Below, piece by piece: positions 1-7,929 of a DNA stretch of 64,000 bases (positions are counted from its first letter, which is position 1; each line of letters starts with the position of its first letter). Below the pieces are notes generated by a model. That model saw nothing but the letters and a program-made list of their open reading frames with translations, did no database searches and was not told where the DNA came from. The translations under genes were made by a program, and so were the position numbers. Origin of the DNA: Carideicomes alvinocaridis (lineage in GTDB: Bacteria > Pseudomonadota > Alphaproteobacteria > Rhodobacterales > Rhodobacteraceae); NCBI GenBank assembly GCA_005473895.2, contig SRJI02000018.1, positions 62,001 through 126,000 on the forward strand, written 5' to 3'.

Positions 1-633
1 CCCGCGCTCCATGAAGATCAGCCGGTCGGCGAGGTCGTAGGCAAAGTCGAAATACTGCTCCACCAGAACGATCGCCATGTCGCCCTGCTCGCGCAGGAGA
101 GAGATCACGCGGCCGATCTGCTGGATGATGTTGGGCTGGATGCCCTCCGTGGGTTCGTCCAGCAGCAGGAGCCGCGGCTTGATGATCAGCGCCCGGGCGA
201 TGGCCAGCTGCTGCTGCTGCCCGCCCGACAGGTCGCCGCCGCGGCGGTGCATGAAATCCTTGAGGATCGGGAAAAGCTCGAAGACGTCATCGGGGATGCG
301 ATGCTCGGACCGGGGCAGGCAGGCAAAGCCGGTCTCGAGATTCTCGCGCACGGTCAGCAGGGGAAAGATCATCCGTCCCTGCGGCACCACGGCGACGCCC
401 TTGCGCGCCAGCTCGTGGGCGCGGGCCTGGCCGATCTCCTCGCCGCCGATGCGCAGCACGCCGCCCGAACGGGGATGCGAGCCGCCGATGGCCTTCAGGA
501 GCGAGGTCTTGCCCACCCCGTTGGTGCCCATGATGCAGGTGACCCGGCCCACGTCCGCGATCAGGTCCACCCCGTGCAGGATCTGCGATCCGCCGTAATG
601 CAGGTCCAGCCCCTCGACTTCCAGCATGCTCAT
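1..633 (-). CDS. urtE: Urea ABC transporter ATP-binding subunit UrtE (3' end missing)
   Basis: Second ATPase of the high-affinity urea importer; it would power uptake at the inner face of the membrane. Reading from 633 gives MSMLEVEGLDLHYGGSQIL, with Walker A GTNGVGKT, signature LSGGQQQQ and Walker B LLLLDEPTEGIQP, a form characteristic of UrtE. About 211 codons are present and the gene runs off the left edge. The ATG at 633 lies just after the urtD stop; a second in-frame ATG at 627 is possible, and the Shine-Dalgarno match is poor for both, suggesting coupling to urtD. Last visible gene of the urtABCDE operon. Confidence 0.95.
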   Translation of the reverse strand, partial: MSMLEVEGLDLHYGGSQILHGVDLIADVGRVTCIMGTNGVGKTSLLKAIGGSHPRSGGVLRIGGEEIGQARAHELARKGVAVVPQGRMIFPLLTVRENLETGFACLPRSEHRIPDDVFELFPILKDFMHRRGGDLSGGQQQQLAIARALIIKPRLLLLDEPTEGIQPNIIQQIGRVISLLREQGDMAIVLVEQYFDFAYDLADRLIFMERG

Positions 634-636
634 CGC

Positions 637-1377
637 TCAGCGCCCCAGGTACACGTCGATCACCTGCCGGTTCTGCGTCACGTGGTCCAGCGTGCCCTCG
701 GCGAGGACCGAGCCCTCGTGCAGCACCGTCACCTTGCAGTCCAGCCGGCGGACGAACTCCATGTCATGTTCCACCACCACCACCGCCCGCGTCTCGGCGG
801 CGCGGCGCAGGATGTCCGTGGTGTGTTCCCGCTCCGACAGGGTCATCCCCGCGGCGGGTTCGTCGACCAGCAGGAGCTTGGGTTCCTGCGCCAGCAGCAT
901 CCCGATCTCCAGCCATTGCTTCTGCCCGTGGCTCAGCTCTCCGGCCTTGCGGGGCAGCGCGGCCTCCAGCCCGATCTCGGCGGCCAGCTCTTCCACCCGC
1001 GCCTCGTCCGGGGACTCGGGGCGGTAGAACAGGACCGCGAAGGGCCCCCGGGGTTTCTTCAGCGCCATCAGCAGGTTGTCGTGGACGCTCTGGTCCTCGA
1101 AGACGGTGGGGCGCTGGAACTTGCGGCCGATCCCCTCCTGCGCGATGCGGCTTTCGGACATGCGCAGCAGCGAGACGCTGCGCTCGCCCCAGATCACGCG
1201 GCCCTCGTCGGGGCGGGTCTTGCCGGTGACGATGTCCATGAAGGTGGTCTTGCCCGCGCCGTTGGGGCCGATGATCGCCCGCAGCTCGGCCGGGCCGATG
1301 CGGAAGGACAGGTTGTTGATCGCCTTGAAGCCGTCGAAGCTGACCGAGACGCCGGAGACCTCCAGAAGGGTGCTCAT
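637..1377 (-). CDS. urtD: Urea ABC transporter ATP-binding subunit UrtD
   Basis: First ATPase of the urea importer, 246 aa. Visible motifs are Walker A GPNGAGKTT near residue 37, signature LSHGQKQWLEIG and Walker B LLLVDEPAAGMT followed by VVVEHDME. The LSHGQKQWLEIGMLL form is typical of UrtD and separates it from LivG. The start ATG at 1377 overlaps the urtC stop (ATGA), so translation is probably coupled. A gap of only a few bases leads to urtE. Family assignment is firm from the motifs plus the complete urtABCDE order. Confidence 0.96.
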   Translation of the reverse strand: MSTLLEVSGVSVSFDGFKAINNLSFRIGPAELRAIIGPNGAGKTTFMDIVTGKTRPDEGRVIWGERSVSLLRMSESRIAQEGIGRKFQRPTVFEDQSVHDNLLMALKKPRGPFAVLFYRPESPDEARVEELAAEIGLEAALPRKAGELSHGQKQWLEIGMLLAQEPKLLLVDEPAAGMTLSEREHTTDILRRAAETRAVVVVEHDMEFVRRLDCKVTVLHEGSVLAEGTLDHVTQNRQVIDVYLGR

Positions 1378-2654
1378 GTCTCGGCCTCCTCTTCGCGCAG
1401 GCTGCCCTGGTCGGGGCCGAGGTCGGCGCCGTGGCGGTCGGGGTGGCGGCGCCATGTCAACAGGTCCACCAGCCCGCCGATGCCCTTGGGCGCGAAGAGC
1501 GTAACCAGCACGAAGGCGAGGCCCAGCACCACCAGCCACCAGTCGACCCAGTCGATGCGGTAGAACCCGAGGTCGACCGAGGGCGCCTGCCCGCCGGTGA
1601 ACCAGGTGGAGACCAGCGACACGAAGGCCGCGCCGATCACCGCGCCGTAGATCCGGCCGCGCCCGCCGATGGCGACCCAGACCGCGAGGTAGATCGAGGC
1701 GATGGGCGCGATCTCGGCCGGGTTGATGATGCCGGCCTGCGGGTAATAGAGCGCGCCCGCGATGCCCGCGATGACGGCGGTGAGGGTGAAGACGAAAAGC
1801 TTGTAGCCCTCGACCGAGTAGCCGAGGAACCGCACCCGGGCCTCGTCGTCGCGGATGCCGCGGATCACGCTGCCGAACTTGCCAGAGACCACCCAGGCGA
1901 CCAGCAGGTAGCCCAGGGCCAGCGCCAGCGCCGAGCCCCAGAGGAACCAGATGGAGACGAGGCTTTGCGGCGCCTGCACGCCGGGCAGGTTCTGAAGGCC
2001 GGAGAGGCCGTTGTTGCCCCTCAGCCCGCTGTCGTTCTGGAACAGGTAGAGCGACAGCGCCAGCGTCATCGCCTGGGTGAGGATCGACAGGTAGACCCCG
2101 GTGACGCGGCTGCGGAAGGCGAGCCAGCCGAAGATCAGCGCCAGCAGCCCGGGCACCGCGAGGATCAGCAGCATCTGCAGCACGAAGCTGTCGGCGAACA
2201 TCCAGACCACCGGGAAATCCGACGCGCCGACCACGCCGAAGATCTGCGAGCCGATGGCGTCGGTGATCTCGGCGGGCGTGGGCGGAATGGGCGCTTCGGC
2301 CATGGAGGCGGCGACGATCAGCTCCGTCCGGGCATACATCAGCCACATGCCGATCATGTAGCCGCCCAGCCCGAAGAAGGCGAAATGCCCGAGCGACAGG
2401 ATCCCGCAATAGCCCCAGACGAGGTCCATGGCGATGGCCACGAGGCAGAGGCAGAGCGTCTTGCCCAGCGTCTTGACGAAGGAGGTGGAGATCAGGCCCA
2501 GCCCGTAGTCTTCGCTCAGCACCGTCACGCCGAGGGTGAAGAGCGCGAGGCAGATCAGGAACACGCCCACGGAGGGATTGCGCAGGATGAAGGGGCGGTG
2601 GCGCGGGCGGGTGATCGCCTGGGCAAAGCCGGCCTGCGGGTCGCTGACACTCAT
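1374..2654 (-). CDS. urtC: Urea ABC transporter permease UrtC
   Basis: Second membrane subunit of the urea importer (LivM-like fold), 426 aa. Many hydrophobic helices are visible, beginning near residue 29. The motifs WGYCGILSLGHFAFFGLGGY and GYLLVAWVVSGKFGSVIRGIRDDE mark branched-chain/urea-type permeases. The C-terminus is a charged, probably cytoplasmic tail (TWRRHPDRHGADLGPDQGS). It begins four bases after the urtB stop and overlaps urtD by four bases, so the genes form one transcription unit. Confidence 0.96.
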   Translation of the reverse strand: MSVSDPQAGFAQAITRPRHRPFILRNPSVGVFLICLALFTLGVTVLSEDYGLGLISTSFVKTLGKTLCLCLVAIAMDLVWGYCGILSLGHFAFFGLGGYMIGMWLMYARTELIVAASMAEAPIPPTPAEITDAIGSQIFGVVGASDFPVVWMFADSFVLQMLLILAVPGLLALIFGWLAFRSRVTGVYLSILTQAMTLALSLYLFQNDSGLRGNNGLSGLQNLPGVQAPQSLVSIWFLWGSALALALGYLLVAWVVSGKFGSVIRGIRDDEARVRFLGYSVEGYKLFVFTLTAVIAGIAGALYYPQAGIINPAEIAPIASIYLAVWVAIGGRGRIYGAVIGAAFVSLVSTWFTGGQAPSVDLGFYRIDWVDWWLVVLGLAFVLVTLFAPKGIGGLVDLLTWRRHPDRHGADLGPDQGSLREEEAET

Positions 2655-2658
2655 GAAA

Positions 2659-4626
2659 TCACGCCTCCGCCGCGCGGCCCCGGAGGGCGACGATGCCCTT
2701 GGGCCGGAACTGGATGAACAGGATGATGAAGAGGATCATGTAGGTCTGGGCCGCCAGCGTGTTCGACGGGTTGAACCACTCGATCCCCTTCTGGAGGAAG
2801 CCGATCAGCGTGGCCCCGGCGAGCGTGCCCCAGACATTGCCGACGCCGCCCACGACCACGGTCATGAAGCTTTGCACGATGTAGTCCTGGCCCAGCTCGG
2901 ACGTGACCTTGGCGTAGAGCCCGATGGCCACCCCGGCGATCCCGGCGATGCCGGAGCCCAGCCCGAAGGTCAGCATGTTCACCCGGTCGGGATTGATCCC
3001 CATGCTGCCCGCCATGCGCGCGCTTTGCGTCACCGCGCGGGTCTCCAGCCCCAGCCGGGTGCGGTTCATGATCCAGAGGTAGATGGCGAGGAAGATCAGC
3101 GCGAGCCCGAAGATCGCGATGCGGATATAGGAGATGCCCACCACGTCGTTGATCACCAGCGCCCCGTCCAGCCAGTCGGGCGAGGTCAGCGGCCGGGCCT
3201 GGGTGCCGAAGATGTTCTTGGCGATCTGCTGCAGCGCGATGGAGATGCCGAAGGTGGCCAGCAGCGTTTCCAGCGGGCGGTTGTAGAGCCAGCGGATCAC
3301 CAGCCGCTCCATCGCGACGCCCGCGGCGAAGGTCACGGCAAAGGCCAGCGGGATCGCGAGGATGATGGACAGCGTGTAGTCGGGCACGATCTGCTGGACC
3401 ACGTAGCCGGTATAGGCGCCCATCATGATGAATTCGCCGTGGGCCATGTTGATGACCCCCATGACGCCGAAGGTGATGGCCAGCCCGATGGCGGCGAGGA
3501 AGTAGATGGAGGCCAGCGACAGCGCGTCGAGCGTGAGGTCCAGCGCCTGGTTCATGCCGACGGTGGTGCGGATGGAGGTCAGCGTTTCCTGCGCGGCATC
3601 GGTGACGGCCTGCGAGGGCTCGTCATAGACCTCGTAGAAGCCCGCCTGCTGCACCGCCTCCTCCTCGGAATAGCCGGGGGTGAAGGCGGGGACGATCCCG
3701 GCGGCGGCCAGCGCGGCATAGGCGCGGTCGCGGGCCTCTTCGCTGCCCAGCTCGGCGACGGGGATGCCGCCGACGCGGCCCTCCGCGATGTTCTCCAGCA
3801 GCACCGACTTGCGTTCGTCGCGCGACGGCTGGTTGGGGGCCATGCCCGCCGAGACCATCATCTCGTGCGCCGCGGCCACGGTGAGTTGCGAGCCGCCGGG
3901 GGTGATTTCGCGCGCCACGTTGCCCTCGGGCGGGGCGTCCGCCAGCACGATGCGCGAGGTCAGCACCGGGTTCAGCGCGCCGCGCACGTCCACGCCAAGA
4001 TCGCCCTTGAAGGAGCGGATGGCCTCGACCCGCGCCGCGTCCGTCTCGCCGTAGGAAATGGTCAGAAGCCGCAGCATCCGTTCCTTGGCGGCGCGGATCG
4101 CGGGGTCGGGCTCATCCTCGATGGATCCGGCGAGCGCCTTGAGGTGCGAGGGTTCCGCGTCGCGGGCGATGGCGTCGAGCGCCTCGCGCCGCTTGGCGGG
4201 GTTTGGATCGGCCAGCTGGAAGCGGACCAGCGCGGCGCCGATCATGGCGCGGATGCCGGAATTGGGCTTGAGCTGGTCGAGGTCGTCGTCGGGAAATTCG
4301 CCCAGATCCTCGCCGCTGTCGAAATCGAAGAGCCGCACGGTGTCGCGGTCGATCTCTTCCCCGCGGAAGAAGAGCCCGTCCCCCTCGCGCTGCCACATGT
4401 CCTTGTTCTGCCAGACCTCCAGCACCTTCTGCGCCTGCGGCAAGCCCGACTCCGCGATGGCGTCCACCGCCGCGCCGATGGTCTTGCGCGAGCTCTTCTC
4501 GATCACCTCGCGATGCTCCTGCAGCACCTGCTGAATGCTGTCCTGCGCGCTGAGCGGCGCCGCGAAGAGGCAAAGCAGGGCCAGCGCGAGCGCGAGGCAG
4601 GATTGGGCGGGACGGGTCCGGGTCAT
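2659..4626 (-). CDS. urtB: Urea ABC transporter permease UrtB with long N-terminal periplasmic region
   Basis: First membrane subunit of the urea importer, 655 aa. An N-terminal signal sequence (LALALALLCLFAAPLSAQ) is followed by about 325 mostly soluble residues that include helical repeats rich in Ala and Arg. The LivH-like permease starts near residue 358 with DLTLDALSLASIYFLAAIGL and the hallmark GVMGVINMAHGEFIMMGAY. UrtB proteins commonly carry an N-terminal extracytoplasmic region, but this one seems longer than most I know. The ATG at 4626 was chosen because the signal peptide starts there. Confidence 0.93.
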   Translation of the reverse strand: MTRTRPAQSCLALALALLCLFAAPLSAQDSIQQVLQEHREVIEKSSRKTIGAAVDAIAESGLPQAQKVLEVWQNKDMWQREGDGLFFRGEEIDRDTVRLFDFDSGEDLGEFPDDDLDQLKPNSGIRAMIGAALVRFQLADPNPAKRREALDAIARDAEPSHLKALAGSIEDEPDPAIRAAKERMLRLLTISYGETDAARVEAIRSFKGDLGVDVRGALNPVLTSRIVLADAPPEGNVAREITPGGSQLTVAAAHEMMVSAGMAPNQPSRDERKSVLLENIAEGRVGGIPVAELGSEEARDRAYAALAAAGIVPAFTPGYSEEEAVQQAGFYEVYDEPSQAVTDAAQETLTSIRTTVGMNQALDLTLDALSLASIYFLAAIGLAITFGVMGVINMAHGEFIMMGAYTGYVVQQIVPDYTLSIILAIPLAFAVTFAAGVAMERLVIRWLYNRPLETLLATFGISIALQQIAKNIFGTQARPLTSPDWLDGALVINDVVGISYIRIAIFGLALIFLAIYLWIMNRTRLGLETRAVTQSARMAGSMGINPDRVNMLTFGLGSGIAGIAGVAIGLYAKVTSELGQDYIVQSFMTVVVGGVGNVWGTLAGATLIGFLQKGIEWFNPSNTLAAQTYMILFIILFIQFRPKGIVALRGRAAEA

Positions 4627-4677
4627 GGTCTTCCGCTCGGGTGAGAGGTCTTGGTGTCCGGCAAGGTCCGGGATGAC

Positions 4678-4703
4678 TCCGGGGGCAGCGCGCCGCCCCC
4701 GGA
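4678..4703 (-). terminator. Intercistronic hairpin between urtA and urtB
   Basis: A perfect 9-bp stem, TCCGGGGGC paired with GCCCCCGGA around an 8-base loop, sits between the urtA stop and the urtB start. There is no U-tract. Such stems often follow a substrate-binding-protein gene and protect its mRNA or partly stop transcription, giving more binding protein than permease. The role is inferred. Confidence 0.6.
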
Positions 4704-4722
4704 CGTTCGGATCAGGTGCGGA

Positions 4723-6018
4723 TCAGTAGTTGGACTTGATCTGCACGCAGGTCTCGGTCTCGGTGTTGTACATGCCGCATTCGAGCTCCTGCCAATCGGA
4801 TTTCAGCACCGCGGAGTCCGGCAGGTAGTCGGTCCAGGCGTCGCCCGGCACTTCCTCGGTCTGGGACAGGATGTCGAACTGGCCGTCTTCGGTGATCTCG
4901 CCGATCAGAACGGGCTTGGACAGGTGGTGGTTGGTGCCCATCACCGCGGTGCCGCCGGTCAGGTTGGGGAATTCCTGCCCCCACATCGCCTCGCGCACGG
5001 CGTCCACGTCGGTGGTCCCGGCCTCTTTCACCGCGTTCACCCACATGTTGAAGCCGATGTAATGCGCCTCCATCGGGTCGTTGGTCACGCGCTTGTCATC
5101 GCCGATGAACTCGTGCCAGGCGTCGATGAATTCCTCGTTCTCGGGCGTGTCCGCGGACATGAAGTAGTTCCAGGCCGCGAGGTGGCCCACCAGGTTGGAG
5201 GTGTCGAGGCCGGACAGCTCTTCCTCGCCCACGGAGAAGGCGACCACGGGAATGTCCTCGGCCGAGACGCCGGCGGCGGCCAACTCCTTGTAGAAGCCGA
5301 TATTGGCGTCGCCGTTGATGGTGGAGATCACGCCGACCTTCTTGCCGTCCGCGCCGAGCGCGACCACGTCCGAGACGATCTTGGACCAGTCGGAATGGCC
5401 GAAGGGCGTGTAGTTGACGAAGATGTCCTCGTCCGCGATGCCCTTGTCCTTGAGGTAGCTCTCGAGGATGTTGTTCGTGGTCCGGGGATAGACGTAGTCG
5501 GTGCCCAGCAGGGCGAATTTCTCAACCCCCAGCTCGTCGAGGAAGTAATCGGTCGCCGGGATCGCCTGCTGGTTGGGCGCGGCGCCGGTGTAGAAGACGT
5601 TCTTGGAGCTTTCCTCGCCCTCGTACTGGACAGGGTAGAACATCAGGCCGTTGAGCTCTTCGAGCACCGGCAGGACGGATTTGCGCGACACCGAGGTCCA
5701 GCTGCCGAAGATCACGTCGACGTTCTGCACGGTCAGCAGCTCGCGCGCCTTTTCCGCAAAGAGCGGCCAGTCGGAGGCCGGGTCGACCACGACCGCCTCG
5801 AGGTCGCAGCCCAGCAGGCCGCCCGCCTCGTTCTGCTGCGCGACCAGCATCTCCACGGTGTCCTTCAGCGTGGTCTCGGAGATCGCCATGGTCCCCGAGA
5901 GCGAGTGCAACACGCCCACCTTGATCGGGCAGTCGGCCTCCTGCGCGGCGGCCTGCGTGGCCAGCACCGAGCCGGTGAGAGCCGTGGCTGCCAGGATATG
6001 TCGGATGGTGGTTTTCAC
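4723..6018 (-). CDS. urtA: Urea ABC transporter substrate-binding protein UrtA
   Basis: Periplasmic urea-binding protein, 431 aa including signal peptide. The chosen start is the GTG at 6018: the product opens with (V/M)KTTIRHILAATALTGS and a signal peptide ending QAAAQ, and a GGGAAG ribosome site lies 6 bases upstream. The mature part begins EADCPIKVGVLHSLSGTMAI, the usual start of UrtA and FmdD-type binding proteins. The C-terminus is Cys-containing (ECGMYNTETETCVQIKSNY). It is the first gene of urtABCDE, so the control region must lie upstream; I looked for a sigma-54 type site there and found none convincing. Confidence 0.96.
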   Translation of the reverse strand: MKTTIRHILAATALTGSVLATQAAAQEADCPIKVGVLHSLSGTMAISETTLKDTVEMLVAQQNEAGGLLGCDLEAVVVDPASDWPLFAEKARELLTVQNVDVIFGSWTSVSRKSVLPVLEELNGLMFYPVQYEGEESSKNVFYTGAAPNQQAIPATDYFLDELGVEKFALLGTDYVYPRTTNNILESYLKDKGIADEDIFVNYTPFGHSDWSKIVSDVVALGADGKKVGVISTINGDANIGFYKELAAAGVSAEDIPVVAFSVGEEELSGLDTSNLVGHLAAWNYFMSADTPENEEFIDAWHEFIGDDKRVTNDPMEAHYIGFNMWVNAVKEAGTTDVDAVREAMWGQEFPNLTGGTAVMGTNHHLSKPVLIGEITEDGQFDILSQTEEVPGDAWTDYLPDSAVLKSDWQELECGMYNTETETCVQIKSNY

Positions 6019-6807
6019 TGTTGTCTTCCCTGTTGCTGGGCCGTTGCAGGAGCCATGCGCCGGTCTGTGGTCCGTCTTTCCGGACCTGTCCGGCTGCGCG
6101 CATCCCCTCCCGGCACCTTGTTGATTCCCCGCGGCCGGAGGGTGCCCCTCGCCGCATGTCCCGCCCGCCGGACCCGGAGGACCGGCGAGGCAGGGGAAAG
6201 TTGGCTGACGCGGGGGCAGCAAGACAACGCGGGCGGCCCTGCGCCGGCGGTCGGACGGGGGGTTTTCGGGACGGGCGCGCAAGGATTGGGCAAGTGGCGC
6301 GGAAACGGGCGTTTTCGGGGATGGAGGCGGCTTCCGGGCGGGAGCGGGAGGCTGGAGATGCGCCTGGGGTGGCCCTGTGCGGTGGCTGCCGACCCGCTGG
6401 GCTGCTGTGCCGGGACTGCCGGTGGGGGTGTCCGGCCGGTCGTCAGCGGTCATGTGGCGGGGGTCCGCAGGCGTCGGGCCGGGTATGGCGGTGTGGGCCT
6501 CGACTGACCCGCGGCTGGCCGGGTCGGCGGGGAGCGGGCCTGTTCGGCGAAATCACCGTGGCCATCCGGCCCTCCCTCGGAACGTCGGCTGCCTCATGTA
6601 GTGCAGTCCGGACGCGTCAGAACCCGTCCCCGAATGGGCACGGGCTCTGTCTCAGCATCACGGGGAGATCCGGGTCTCACGTCGGAGTCCGGTCCGCCGG
6701 CCGGTCACGGCGCTCGCGAGGCAGCGCTCACGACACAGCGGGCCGGCACCTTCCGATCGCCCTTGCCGTTTCCGCCGCCGATCCGGCGGTACGGCGCCCG
6801 GGAAGGC
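6019..6807. other. Gene-free stretch of 789 bp upstream of urtA
   Basis: No open frame here has a credible start, ribosome site or recognisable family; the long frames are the result of very high G+C. The right part of the stretch must carry nothing for the VPLPA gene except its downstream region, and the left part should hold the urtA promoter. The one structured element I can see is the hairpin at 6618-6649, listed separately. Confidence 0.5.
6618..6649. repeat. Imperfect inverted repeat in intergenic region
   Basis: CAGAACCCGT pairs with ACGGGCTCTG (one mismatch), and inside it CCC pairs with GGG across the loop CGAAT, leaving one bulged C. The whole element is a 13-bp stem-loop. It has no T-tract on either side. 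It could be a terminator-like element of the VPLPA gene 160 bp away, or the core of a small RNA; the sequence alone does not decide. Confidence 0.4.
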
Positions 6808-7281
6808 TCAGGCCGCCCGGCGCCGACGTCGCGCAATGGCCAGCGCGCCGAACCCCGTCAGCAGCAACGGGAAGCCCGCCGGCAGCGGCACGGCCGAGGT
6901 TTCATCCTCGATGATCTCGTAGGTGTACTTGGTCGGGCACGTGTAAGCCGTGCTCGTCCCATTCGTGAACTCCCACCATGTCACCCAATTCGAGGGGCTC
7001 TCGTAGTCGTCTCCGCAATTGCCGTTGAGCTCTGCGCCCTTATCCGTCTCGTCCACGTATCCCGGCGCCGTGCCGAGAGCGACGATCGTGTCGAGAGTCG
7101 CGTAACCCGAGAACCCGGTGACCTCGGAAAAACCGACAAGGCCGTTCCCGTCATTATCGTCGAATGAAATCGAGAAATCGATATCGTCGGCCGAGACGCC
7201 CGTGGCCTGAAGCGTGGCCGCCTGCCCCCCTGCCGACACGAGGCAGAGCGCCGCGGCGGCGAGCGCTGACTTGGTAAACAT
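6808..7281 (-). CDS. Secreted protein with VPLPA-CTERM sorting signal
   Basis: A 157-aa exported protein of unknown function. The start ATG at 7281 has GGGGGA 7 bases upstream. An N-terminal signal peptide (MFTKSALAAAALCLVSAGGQA) is followed by a small mature domain with two cysteines (GNCGDDY and TAYTCPTKY). The C-terminus is a tripartite sorting signal: motif VPLPAG, a hydrophobic helix FPLLLTGFGALAI and a basic cluster ARRRRRAA. This is the VPLPA-CTERM form found in Rhodobacteraceae, thought to be processed by an exosortase/rhombosortase-like system. No such sortase is in the window. The mature domain matches nothing I recognise. Confidence 0.85.
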   Translation of the reverse strand: MFTKSALAAAALCLVSAGGQAATLQATGVSADDIDFSISFDDNDGNGLVGFSEVTGFSGYATLDTIVALGTAPGYVDETDKGAELNGNCGDDYESPSNWVTWWEFTNGTSTAYTCPTKYTYEIIEDETSAVPLPAGFPLLLTGFGALAIARRRRRAA

Positions 7282-7376
7282 GACTATTCCCCCATCAAAT
7301 AACAGCAAGGGCAGGCTAAGGGCGGCCGTCCCTCTGCATCAAGGGCGGAGGGGAGAGTTTTTTCGCAGGTCGGTGA

Positions 7377-7401
7377 GGGGGGGGGGGGGGGGGGGGGGGG
7401 G
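7377..7401. repeat. Homopolymer run of 25 G
   Basis: Twenty-five consecutive G on the plus strand (C on the minus strand), about 95 bp upstream of the start of the VPLPA-CTERM gene, which is transcribed away from it. Such a run is far longer than base composition would give. It could be a slippage-prone tract affecting a promoter, or an assembly or sequencing artefact. Confidence 0.9.
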
Positions 7402-7644
7402 AGTTTGGAAGGGGGTAGAAGGGGCCGGCTTTCGAAGCAGCGGAAGGCATGAGCCGCGTCCAATTCGGATCGGTTTGCGGCTTTCGCCGCATTTCAGACG
7501 TGCCAGCTGGGCCAAGGCGATAACGATCAACCGGGTAACCGCAGATTCTGCGCAAGCCGGAGACCGAAAGGGAATATCGGCGCGCCCGGCGAGGCTCGAC
7601 GACCCCCAAAGAAGACCCGAACCGATCATACGCGGATGGTTTCA

Positions 7645-7721
7645 TGGTGACCCCGGCAGGATTCGAACCTGCAACCTGCCCCTTAGGAGGGGGCTGCTCT
7701 ATCCAGTTGAGCCACGGGGCC
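7645..7721 (-). tRNA. tRNA-Arg (anticodon CCT), CCA encoded
   Basis: Read from 7721 on the minus strand, acceptor GGCCCCG pairs with CGGGGTC. The D-arm is GCTC/GAGC, the anticodon stem GCCCC/GGGGC encloses loop CTCCTAA (anticodon CCT, decoding AGG), and the T-arm is GCAGG-TTCGAAT-CCTGC. The 3' CCA is encoded at 7645-7647. A 77-nt gene with all four arms intact. The flanking 240 bp towards the G-run carry no gene. Confidence 0.97.
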
Positions 7722-7929
7722 GCCTGCCTTCCGGCGGAGTCGTCATAGCGGTGCCGGGGCGGCTTGTCACCGTCCGTGGGGAAAAATTCCGCCCCAGGCC
7801 AGGCCCGATGCCCGTCGGATTTTCCGCGGCGGCCGACAATCCCTCCGCCGCCCTGTCCGCCCCGGCCGCTTGCAGCCCTTGCGCGGATTGCGATAGCATC
7901 GGCGGGAACTTCTCCAGGACGCTTCCCAC

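Noticed and set aside
2536-4644. Open frame of 702 codons on the plus strand across urtB
   Set aside because: Antisense to urtB, which has intact permease motifs and fits the operon.
6019-6200. Sigma-54 (NtrC-type) promoter before urtA
   Set aside because: I looked for GG-N10-GC with the usual flanks on the minus strand and found no convincing match; urea uptake is often nitrogen-controlled, so this was tested specifically.
7645-7721. tRNA-Arg as an attachment site for a mobile element
   Set aside because: No integrase gene and no second copy of the tRNA 3' end were seen in the window.
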